From the NCBI RefSeq assembly GCF_002878395.1, contig NW_025842141.1, positions 419,171-483,170 on the forward strand: DNA of 64,000 nucleotides, given 5' to 3'. Source of the DNA: Capsicum annuum (lineage: Eukaryota > Streptophyta > Magnoliopsida > Solanales > Solanaceae). Position numbers and translations under genes: made by a program. This document shows, one piece after another, positions 14,022 through 22,735 of the stretch; position 1 is the first letter of the stretch, and each line of letters opens with the position of its first letter. Under the pieces are notes generated by a model. The model was not told where the DNA came from, made no database searches, and worked only from the letters and a program-made list of their open reading frames with translations.

Positions 14022-15210
14022 GTTTTGGGGGTACGCCCAGGGTCCGGGCGTTCTCTATGTCCAAAATCAATCGGGGTAAGCCAGGGAGGTTGGGGATCGT
14101 CCAATTATGGTCCATTTAATTTTTCATGGCTAGTTGGGTGGACAAATGGGCGAAACGATGCGAACGGGGTATTTTTGGGCGTAATCAGTTTGCTCTTACA
14201 ATTCTAGTTAAACCTGCAACAAAGCCATCGTTGCTTTCATGGGATCAACGGCTCATTTTTTATATAGAACTGGATAATAAAAAATGGCATATTTTTTTTT
14301 TGGAATCGAGCGAGATGATATGCTGAAATGGGTGCTAGCTTGAAAACCGCCGCAGAATGAAGCAAGGTTGTTGGTTGAGGCCTCACCGGGCTTTCATAAG
14401 TAGTGTAGCCCATAGTTTTGGGGGTGAGCTTGGGATTCGGTCGTGCTGTAGGTCAAAAATTAACCTGGGCATTCCAAGGAGGTTGGGGATCATCCCGTGT
14501 GGTCTGATTAATTTTTCGTGGCCATCTAGGTGTACAAACGGGCGAAACGACGCGAACGGTGCATTTTTGGGCTAAATCAGTATGCTATAACCCACTGTTT
14601 CATGGGTGGGCCTGGGGTCCGTACGTGCTGTGGGTATAAAATCGACCTGGACATTACAGGGAGGTTGTGGATTGTCTCATGTGGTTCATTTAATTTTTCA
14701 TTGCCATTTGGGTGGACAAATGGGCGAAACAACGCGAACAGGGCAATTTCAGGCCAAATTGGTATGCTATAGCACACAGTTTTGGGGATGGGCCCAGGGT
14801 CCGAGCGTACTATGGGCCAAAAATCAATCGGGGGCATTCCAGGGAGGTTGGTGATCATTCTAGTGTGATCTATTTAATTTTTTTATGGCCACTTGGGTGG
14901 ACAAACGGGCAAAACGGCATGAACAGAGCATTTTTGAGCCAAATTGGTGTGCTATAGCCCACGATTTTGGGAGTCTGGGTGTGCTATTAGCCAAAAATTA
15001 GCTGAGCCGTGTCAGGGTGGTTGGGGATCATCCCAGTGTGATTTATTTAATTTTTTGTGGGCTTCAAGGTGGACAAACGGGCAAAACAGCGCGAATGGGG
15101 CCTTTTTAGGCCAAATCGGTGTGCTATAGCACAAGTTTTGGGGGTAGGCCTAGGGTCCGAGCATGCTATATGCCAAAAATTTATCGGGGCATGCCAGGGA
15201 GGTTGGGGAT
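14022..15210. repeat. Multi-monomer block P, copy 1
   Basis: A run of variant monomers sharing private features with 17242-18271: a gtacgcccag variant with tctcta (14032), adjacent cctggg/cctgga monomers with shortened catcccgtg or ctcatgtg (about 14460 and 14640), a tatagcacac monomer (14769), a tgagcc-tg monomer (about 14990) and a ggcctttttagg monomer (about 15090). It carries the ~210 bp insert at 14195-14405, which copy 2 lacks. Confidence 0.75.
14195..14405. other. Unidentified ~210 bp insert in the satellite
   Basis: Satellite stops after gggcgtaatcagtttgct and resumes at gtagcccatagttttggg, so about 210 bp of unrelated DNA separates two halves of one monomer with little or no monomer loss. 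The insert includes ctagttaaacctgcaacaaa, an A/T-rich stretch with a T run near 14290-14300, and a GC-richer end near 14345-14390. It has no clear terminal inverted repeat, no poly(A) tail and no convincing target duplication. The homologous monomer near 17410 is an empty site. The open frame through it is short and starts in satellite, so I do not call a gene. It could be organelle-derived filler, a small transposon or repair-inserted DNA. Confidence 0.75.
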
Positions 15211-17241
15211 AGTCCTAGTGTGGTCTGTATAATTTTTTGCGGCTATTTGAGTTGACAAATGGGTGAAACAACGCGAATGGGTCATTTTTAGGCCAAATCG
15301 GTATGCTATAGCCTATGGTTTTGGGGGTGGGCTCGAGGTCCGGGCATGCTGTGGCTTAAAATCAACCAAGTCATTCCAGAGAGGTTGGGGATCATCCCAG
15401 TATGGGGTGTTTTCGGGCCTAATAAGTGTGCTATATCCCACGATTTTATGGGTGGGCCAGGGGTTCGGGCATGTTGTGGGACAAAAATTGACCAGGGCAT
15501 GCCAGGGAGGTTAGGGATTATCCCAGTGTGTTTTGTTTAATTTTTTGTTGCCATTTGGGTTGACAAATGGGTGAAACGGTGCAAATAGGGTGTTTTTTGG
15601 CCAAATTGTTGTGCTATAACCCACAGTTTCGGAGGAGGGCTTGGGATTCGAGCTGCTGTACGCCAAACATTAATAGGGGCATGCTAGGAAGGTTGGGGAT
15701 CATCCTAGTATGCTCTGTTTAATTTTTCGTGGCCATTTGGGAGAACAAACGGGCGAAACGGCGCAAATAGGTTATTTTTGGGCCAAATCGGTGTGATAGC
15801 CCACAGTTTTGAGGGTGGGCCCGAGGTCCAGCGTGCTGTGGGCCAAAAATCAATCGAGGGGTTCGAGATCATCCCATTGTGGTCCATTTAATTATTTGTA
15901 TCCATTTGGGTGGACAAATCAACAAAACAGCACGAATGGGGCATTTTCAGGATAAATCTGTGTACTATAGCCCATGGTTTTGGGGGTGGGCCTGGGGAAT
16001 GGGTGTGCTGTTGGCCAAAAAATGACTGGGGTGTGCCAGGGAGGTTACGTATCATCCCAGTATGGTTCGTTTAATTTTTTATGGCCATTTGGGTGGACAA
16101 ACGGGCGAAACGGCGCGAATGGAGCATTTTCTAGCCAAATCAGTGTGTTATAGCCCACAGTTTTGGGGATGGGCCTGGGGTACGGGCATGCTGTGGGCCG
16201 AAAATCTATTGGGGCATGCCAGGGAGGTTGGGGATCATCCCATGTGGTCCGTTTAATTTTTCGTGGCCCTTTGGGTGGACAAACGGGCGAAATATCGCGA
16301 ACGAGGCATTTTTGGGCCAAATCGATGCGCTATAGCCCACGGTTTTAGGGGTGCACCCCGGGAGTGGTCGTGCTATAGGCCCAAAATCAATGGGGCAAGA
16401 TAGAGAGGTTGGGGATCATCCCAGTGTGGTACGTTTAATTTTTCGTGGCCATTTGGGTGGGTGAACAGGTGAAACAGTGCGAACGAGGCATTTCGAGCCA
16501 AATCAGTGTGCTACAGCCTACTATTTTAGGGGTGGGCCAGGGGTCCTGGTGTGCTGTGGGCCAAAAATCATCCTGGGTATTCCAGGGAGATTAGGATCAT
16601 CCCGTGTGGTCCGTTTAATTTTTTGTGGCCATTTGGATGGACAAATAAGCAAAACAGCATGAATGGGGCATTTTCGGGCCAAATCAGTGTGCTGTATCCA
16701 ACAGTTTTAGGGGTGGGCCCGGGGTCCGGGCATGCTGTGGGCCAAAAATTGATCGGTAGGTTGGGGATCATCCCAGTGTAGTTCGTTTAATTTTTCGTTG
16801 CCATTTGGGTGGACAAACAGGCGAAACGGTACGAATAAGGCATTTTTGGGCCAATTTGATGTGCTATAGCCCATGGTTTTTGGGGTGGGCCCAGGGTCCG
16901 AGCGTGCTGTGGGCCAAAAAATGGCTAGGAAAATTCAGGGATGTTGGGGATCATCCCAGTATGTTTTTTTTAATTATTCATGGCTATTTGGCTGAACAAA
17001 CGAGCAAAACGACGTGAATAGGCCATTTTTAGGCCATATCAGTGTGCTATAGCCCACGGTTTTGGGGGTGGGCCTGGGGTCCAGGCGTGCGGTTGGCCAA
17101 AAATTGACCGGCGCATGCCAAAGAGGTTGGGATCAACCCAGTGTGGTCCATTTAAGTTTTTTGTTGCCATTTGGGTGGACAAACGAGCGAAATGGCGCAA
17201 ACAGGGCATTTTTGAGCCAAATTGATCTGCTATAGTCCACA

Positions 17242-18271
17242 GTTTTGGGGGTACGCCCAGATTCTGAGCGCTCTCTAGGCACAAAATCGATCGAGGTTAG
17301 ACAGGGAGGTTGGGGATCATCCAAGTGTGGTCCGTTTAATTTCTTGTGGCCATTTGGGTGGACAAACGAGGGAAACAGCGCGAACGGGGCATTTTTGGGA
17401 TAAATCAGTGTGCTATAGCCTACAGTTTTGGGGGTGGTCCTGGGTTCTAAGCATGTTGTGGGCTAAAAATTGACCTGGTTATTCTAGGGAGGTTGGGGAA
17501 CATCCCGTGTGATCCGTTTAATTTTTCATGGCCATTTTGGTAGACAAATAGGAGAAACAACAGTAATAGGAAATTTTCAGACCAAATCAGTATGCTATAG
17601 CCTATAATTTTTTTGGTGGGCCTGGGTTTTCAGACCAAATCAGTATGCTATAGCTCATATTTTTTTTGGTGGGCCTGGGTTTAGGACGTGTTGTGGGCTA
17701 AAAATTGACATGGGCATTCCAGGGAGGTTGAGGATCATCCCGTGTGGTTCGTTTAATTTTTCGTGGCCATTTGGGTGGATAAACGAGCGTAATAAAGCGA
17801 ATGAGGCATTTTCAGGCCAAATTGGTGTGCTATAGCACACGATTTTGGGGGTGGGCCCAGGGTCTGAGCATACTGTGGGCCAAAAATTGATCAAGGGCAT
17901 GGCAGGAAGGTTGGGGATCATTTCAGTATGGTCCGTTTAATTTATTGTGGCCATTTACATGGACAGATGGGCGAAACTGCATGAATGGGGCATTTTCGGG
18001 CCAAATCGATGTGCTATACTCCACGATTTTGGGGGTGGGCTCGGGCTCTGGGCATGCTGTTGGTCAAAAATCGACCGAGCCATGCTAGGGAGGTTGAGGA
18101 TCATCCCACTATGGTCCTTTTAATTTTTTGTGGACATTTGGGTGTACAAATGGGCAAAACGGCATGAATGAGGCCTATTCGTGCAAAATCGGTGTGCTAT
18201 AGCATACGGTTTTGGTGGTGGGCCCTGGGTCCGGGCATGATGTAAGCCAAAAATTGATCGGGGTATGCCAG
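17242..18271. repeat. Multi-monomer block P, copy 2
   Basis: Homologous to 14022-15210 (tacgcccag at 17252, tatagcacac at 17831, ggcctattcg at about 18172) and, over its last three monomers, to 23690-24190. The offset to copy 1 changes from 3220 to 3063 bp, as expected from the ~210 bp insert in copy 1 and the 53 bp duplication here. E1 inserted at its right edge. Confidence 0.75.
17574..17679. repeat. 53 bp direct duplication inside a monomer
   Basis: Two adjacent 53 bp copies (17574-17626 and 17627-17679), each starting ttttcagaccaaatcagtat and ending tggtgggcctggg, with only a few differences. Both hold a T run where other monomers have gttttggggg. This looks like a local slippage or repair event in one monomer. 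Confidence 0.95.
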
Positions 18272-18613
18272 TGATATCAGCCAAATGGCCATCTATGCTT
18301 TTGAAGATGTCATTGGATGCCAACGCATAAAGACTCAAGACTTGATCACCTCGAGGACAAAAGAACATGTATGGAGAACCCATTTTGAGCATGACATAAG
18401 GCAAACCTGTGTGTGGAAGATTGCATGGGGGCTTGCCTTTGATGCCAATCCGAGACTATAAGTGTTGAAGAATGGCCCCACGGTTGTGGAGCATTGAAGA
18501 AGAACCCTTTATTAAGGGTGTTTTGGGGATCACACTTTGTTAGAAAGACACTTCATGGCCACCCCTTTCATTAAGGGTATTTTGTCATTTTTGTTATATA
18601 ATAAGCTAGCCTC

Positions 18614-18619
18614 TATATA
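18614..18619 (+). promoter_or_regulatory. TATA-like box in E1 5' LTR
   Basis: A tatata core within ctctatatag. The same position in the E3 LTR has tatata at 54725-54730, and E2 has it at 46533-46538 on the minus strand. It lies downstream of the U3-coded frame, so transcription of the element would start after it. Function is inferred from position and conservation. Confidence 0.55.
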
Positions 18620-18702
18620 GTTTTGTATTATGTCATTTGCTCTTTAGTTTTTAAAGGATAAATATGTGAAAGAATTCTTCTCTCTTTGAGAGTGTAACAC
18701 CC

Positions 18703-18750
18703 TTAGTGTAGGGCTTGGATAAGCCATTAGTGTAGGGCTTGGAAAAGCCA
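18703..18750 (+). repeat. 24 bp tandem repeat in the LTR
   Basis: Two direct units (18703-18726 and 18727-18750) starting ttagtgtagggcttgg and ending aagcca. The pair recurs at the matching place in the E1 3' LTR and both E3 LTRs; E2 has a related, more degraded pair. It lies shortly after the TATA-like box, so it may fall in R/U5; function unknown. Confidence 0.85.
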
Positions 18751-19031
18751 ATATTGTTCTTTGCTTAGAAACGGTGGATCTTGAGGTGAGTTGATTCCCT
18801 TGTCAGTCACTGTAAGAACTTGGTACTTTTTAACTTGTTTTGTAGAGGTTATAGAGTTTTGATACACTCTTTAGTTGCTACCTAATGGGTTCTTTTTGTG
18901 TCAAGTTTGCTATCTTCTACTCTTTTTAAGTTTATGTTTGCTTCTCATATCGTGTTGTTGTCTTGTTGTTGCGGGTAAAGGATTATGATTGTGCGTTGTT
19001 TGTGAACTATTTTGGTGTTGTAGATACCGTT

Positions 19032-19043
19032 TGGTATCAAAGA
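19032..19043 (+). other. Degenerate primer binding site of E1
   Basis: Reads tggtatcaaaga where plant initiator tRNA-Met sites read tggtatcagagc. E2 and E3 have the LTR end followed by a second, separate copy of tttggta.ca that starts the primer site. E1 has only one copy, so LTR end and primer site overlap. This fits deletion between the two direct repeats and would impair priming. Confidence 0.7.
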
Positions 19044-20244
19044 AAGGATTGATTTTGTTCCAACAAAATCAATCTTTGGCTTGTTAGTTGAAAAATAAAA
19101 AGAAGTGTTGAAATACGAAAATCTCAAAAAAAGAAATTTGTCCCCTTTTTTTATTTGAGCTGAAATTTGAAACTTAGATTTAGGATATTTCAGTGTGTTT
19201 TTTCATTTCTTGTGTTAGTCCCTTCTTCACTAACACTTATAGAGTCTAGATCTAAATTTTGAGTCATTTCTAGGTTGTTTTTGAACTTTGAAGGTTGCTG
19301 TTTATTAAGGATTGGTGGCTTGAAAGAGTGTCGTTGAATTTTGTTGTTGAGATTGTGGCTTAAAAACATTTTTTTTATGTTGTTGTTAAGGTTTGGAGCT
19401 TGAAAAATGTGTTGTTGATGTGTGGGATCCAACTTGAACCATAGAACTCTAAGATTCAAAAGTTGTGTTCTTGGTGTTCTTCACTATCTTTATATTTTAT
19501 TGAAGAGAAAATGATTGTTTGATCTTAGAAATTGAAGAAAGAGAGTATGTCTTGTTTTTAGTCTTGAAAGACACAACTCTAAGACATTCAAAGGGGAAAA
19601 GGGACAAAAGGGTTTCAAAAGTTGTCTTTCCAAAAGGGAGAAAGTCCACCTACCAAGACTTACAAAAGGGGAAAGAGCCAAAAGTCTTTTAAAAAGGTGT
19701 TTAGCCAAAAAGGTGCAAAAAAGTCAAACACTTTTTGAACTTGAAAAAGGGGCTCCAAAGTCTTGTTGTTACCCTTCCATAGCCGAAGTTCCACCATTCA
19801 CCACTTGGAATTTGATCATTACAATTTGAAGACAAGAAAACTTTTCAAACTTTCAACAATTTTAATGTCCAATAGGAGGTTGCCATGTCATCACCCTAAA
19901 AAACGACCCTTAGGCTCAAAATTTCAGATTTCTAAGTTTCATTTCTTTTTTCTTTAGTTTCAATTTTCTTGATCCTAGTACTAATAGACAAACTAGTAAT
20001 CACCTACTAGGTTGTTAATTAGTTTTTGAATACGTTTCTTTCGTGTCTTCGTTATTTGTATGATTTTCTTTCTTGTAACTCGTAGTAACTTCTTTGTTTC
20101 AAGTTCGTAAGTGAATTTTTTTTGTGTCTTGATTCAATCAAAACAAGAATCCATTCCGTACGCCAAGTAGGATTGACATCTTATTGACTACTGGAGTATA
20201 AGCAACTTTCAATATTCGCCGCTCCAATTGTGAGAATCACAAAG

Positions 20245-20337
20245 GTGAGTGTATCGAGTGTTGGTAAGGAGCTTTTACTACTAATCTTGTTTGTTTTCTT
20301 TTGTTTGTTGTTGTAATTTTTTTTAATTTTTATTTAG
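20245..20337 (+). other. Predicted leader intron of E1
   Basis: Donor aaag/gtgagtg, a perfect tactaat branch-like motif at 20279-20285, a T-rich tract and acceptor tttatttag/gta sit just upstream of the ATG at 20343. The arrangement recurs in E3 (56375-56449) and, on the minus strand, in E2 (44844-44905), with different lengths but the same signals. Inferred, not shown by a transcript. Confidence 0.6.
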
Positions 20338-20342
20338 GTACC

Positions 20343-22193
20343 ATGGATGCCCATAATTTTAAGGCCACGTGTAATCGCATCCATGACAATCTTAAAGATA
20401 TGCAACGGCACATTGAAATTATACGCCAATTGTTACCCAAACTCTTCCCTCAAAATCCAATTGTCCAAACAACTTGCGATGAGAGCTTCCCGAAGAAAAT
20501 TGCTGCCTAAGATTCTGATGGACTTTCACATCGAGGTAAAGATGAACATACTCATGAACGTCAAGGTAAAATAGCTAACTCTTATACTTTTGTACATGCG
20601 AATGATAATTATGTTGCTAGTAGACCATTGAGTGTGAGTTGTAGGTTGCCTAGATGTGAGTCTATTATTTCTTTGCCACTTGAAGATGATGTACTTGTTG
20701 TGAGTATGGATACACTAGTTGATCCTATTGATGACCGAATCGACCCTTCTTGTAAGATCGATTTATGTCCACCTAGTGTTGAAACCATTGTGTTGAATGA
20801 AAGATCGTCTTGTGAAATTTATGTTGATCAACTTTTGTGTGAAAATTTCTCAACGCTCAAGGATGTGTGTGATGTGATTAATGAATCTCAAGTCTGTAAT
20901 GATATTGAAAATGTTGATCAAAGAAATAGGAGTGAACCCATGAGCTTGCCCTTTGATTCTAATTTTTGCTTGGCTCATAGGGATAATCATGTGCTTCAAA
21001 CATCTTTAAAACTTGATAATGAACTTTTAGAGAGTGAAATTACTTGTTCCAAATCTACCCATGGGATAGATCACTCTATCTTTAGGTATAATGTCTTGTT
21101 TGAAGATGGTATAATTACTCCCAATGAACCTAGTGGTGAGAGTGATGGTATAGCTTGTCTTGAAGGCTATAGCCTATATGCTAACCCACTATGGTGTGAC
21201 AACATTCCTCCTACAGATGGAAATCTCTTTTTGCAAGATGAGAGTACTCTTAAGGGTAAGGAATGTATAGTCCTTCCTGACAACCCGAGGGAAAAGGTGT
21301 CATTGATTCCTTGGGGTAATTTTTCTAAATGTGCATCCTTGCTTGACACACTTTTGCTTAAATTGAATGATTCCCAACTTGTGGATGCCAAGTTGTCTAT
21401 TTGTTTGAAGAAAAGAGAGTGTATGTGCTTAAATGCTTTGTCTTCACCCGTGCATGTCTTTACACTTGATTCTTTCCTATACTACCTCTTTGCCTATGAT
21501 GATATCCATGCTAGTTTCGAGTTTGCATTAAGTAGAGGTATAAGTCTTGTTGGTTGGTCCACTTGTTTGAATGACAAAGTTATGTGGGATTGGTGGACTT
21601 TGATACCAATAATGTAACCATATTTGATGAGGTCACTTAAATAGGTAATGACATAATTGTGCTTTATGGTTCCTAAGACAAGGGTAGCCTTACTTTTTGG
21701 ACGTAGTGATACCATTACGACCTTTGTAGTTTCTTTATCACTTGATACTTGTCATAGCCATTTTCTTTGTAAAATTCTTGCTAAACTTTTCATGACTAAT
21801 ACAAAGAATTCATGGTTATATCTCAAGTATGAACCACCTTAGCATGATGATGTTATTTGTTGTTCTAACCCTAACCCTTATGCCATGAGGAAGTTGTGCT
21901 TGTTTGTCCTTTCTTTAGTTTTGCAGGGTATGGATTCGAGGTCAAATCCTTTTCAAGAAGGGGAGGATAATACGATACAAATGGCCATCTATGATTTTGA
22001 AGATGTCATTGGATGCCAACGTATAAAGACTCAAGACTTGGTCACCTAGAGAACACAAGAACATGTATGGAGGACCCATTTTGAGCATGACATAAGGAAA
22101 ACCCGTGTATGGAAGATTGCGTGGGGGCTTATCTTTGATGCCAATCCGAGACTACAAGTGTTGAAGAATGACTCCACGGTTGTGGATCATTGA
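20343..22193 (+). pseudogene. E1 long reading frame, decayed (no known domain)
   Basis: I do not recognise a family. The frame starts at the ATG after the predicted intron (MDAHNFKATCNRIHDNLKDM), in a short amphipathic, probably coiled-coil stretch ending near LLPKLFPQNP. A TAA at 20508 interrupts it; the same frame resumes and is open to 21617. That part is acidic and Cys-rich, with VDPIDDRIDPSCKI, EGYSLYANPLWCDNIPP and KKRECMCLNALSSP. After a TAA also present in E3, it continues as CFMVPKTRVALLFG, through a NPNPYAMRKLCLFVLS stretch and SRSNPFQEGED, then crosses the purine tract into the 3' LTR and ends at 22191-22193. Several further stops lie in the last third. Length without the breaks resembles E3. 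It could be a gag-like or accessory protein of a non-autonomous element. Confidence 0.7.
21955..21967 (+). other. Polypurine tract of E1
   Basis: Purine-only run aagaaggggagga directly before the 3' LTR. It doubles as codons of the FQEGED segment. The same overlap occurs in E2 and E3. Confidence 0.8.
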
Positions 22194-22735
22194 AGAACAA
22201 CCCTTCATTAAGGGTGTTTTGGGGATCACACTTTGTTAGAAAGACACTTCATGGCCACCCCTTTCATTAAGGGTATTGTGGTCATTTTTGTTATGTAATA
22301 ATCTAGCCTCTATATAGTCTTCTATTATGTCATTTTCTCTTTAGTTTTTAAAGGATAAATATGTGAAATAATTCTTCTCTCTTTGAGAGTGTAACACCCT
22401 TAGTGTAGGGCTTGGATAAGACATTAGTGTAGGACTTGGAAAATCCAATATTATTCTTTGCTTGGAAACGGTGGATCTTGAGGTGAGTTGATTCCGTTGG
22501 CGGTCACCGTAAGAACTTGGTACCTGTTAACTTGTTTTGTAGAGGTTTTAGAGTTTTGATACACTCTTTAGTTGCTACCTAATGGGTTCTCTTCATGTCA
22601 AGTTAGCTATCTTTTACATTTTTCAGTTTATGTTTGCTTCTCATATCGTGTTGTTGTCTTGTTGTTGCGGGTAAAGGCTTGTGATTGTAGGTTATTTGTG
22701 GACTGTTTAGGTGTTGTAACTACTGGTTAATATCA
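21968..22735 (+). repeat. E1 3' LTR
   Basis: 768 bp, the same length as the 5' LTR. The first bases are taatacgatac, so the usual TG start has mutated to TA. It ends ggttaatatca and is followed by gctag, the degenerate target duplication. The U3-coded frame ends at the TGA at 22191-22193, again 226 nt in. Confidence 0.92.

Larger units (their letters stand above)
1..14194. repeat. Satellite array, type A (segment 1)
   Basis: Head-to-tail monomers of about 182 bp; the tggtccgttt block recurs for example at about 10197, 10378, 10562 and 10744. Blocks in order in a monomer are tggtccgtttaattttt, ggccatttgggtggacaaac, gggcgaaacggcgcgaacgg, ggcatttttgggccaaatcg, gtgtgctatagcccacggtt, ttgggggtgggcccggggtc, cgggcgtgctgtgggccaaa, aatcgaccggggcatgccag and ggaggttggggatcatccca. 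Neighbouring monomers differ at many sites, mostly C/T and G/A. No promoter, RNA gene or protein gene is supported here. Truncated monomers lie near 11300-11330 and 12600-12640. The length equals that reported for some Solanaceae subtelomeric satellites, but I cannot confirm identity from sequence alone. Confidence 0.95.
14406..18271. repeat. Satellite array, type A (segment 2)
   Basis: Type A monomers continue in the same orientation and phase, from the second half of the monomer split by the insert up to the target site of E1. A truncated monomer at about 15395-15415 lacks roughly 65 bp. The cctggg-attcc variant is common here (about 14460, 16560, 17470, 17700). No gene is supported. Confidence 0.93.
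18272..19039 (+). repeat. E1 5' LTR
   Basis: Begins tgatatcagccaaatggcc and ends ccgtttggtatca. U3 opens with a frame beginning MAIYAFEDVIG that ends at a TGA at 18495-18497, 226 nt from the LTR start, with one internal stop. Then come attaagggtgtttt, a TATA-like box and a 24 bp direct repeat. Its partner is 21968-22735. Confidence 0.93.
18272..22735 (+). mobile_element. E1: non-autonomous LTR retrotransposon
   Basis: A complete but decayed element of 4464 bp. Two 768 bp LTRs flank a 2.9 kb interior. Target duplication is gccag (18267-18271) against gctag (22736-22740), and satellite resumes in phase on the right. Its interior has a leader with a predicted intron, one long broken reading frame and a purine tract before the 3' LTR. 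No reverse transcriptase, RNase H or integrase motif is visible in any frame. It is collinear with E3 and shares LTRs, intron and the downstream frame with E2. By eye the first ~245 bp of its two LTRs differ at roughly 18 sites, so insertion is not recent. Confidence 0.93.

Noticed and set aside
1..14194. CRISPR-like or other prokaryotic repeat system
   Set aside because: The repeats are long, contiguous and diverged, without spacers, and the elements are plant LTR retrotransposons.
14205..14230. Plastid rpoC2-like phrase (KPAT) in the 210 bp insert
   Set aside because: Only about a dozen bases resemble what I recall of rpoC2, and the resemblance does not continue in frame. Not enough to call organelle DNA.
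20343..21617. E1 frame as a functional host gene
   Set aside because: It lies between two LTRs with a target duplication, carries a premature stop, and recurs in E2 and E3 as part of the same element.
21866..21877. Telomere-like ccctaaccc (also in E3 near 57981-57992 and E2 near 42503-42514)
   Set aside because: Only about two units, at the same codon positions (NPNP) of the retroelement frame in all three copies. No telomeric tract is present.
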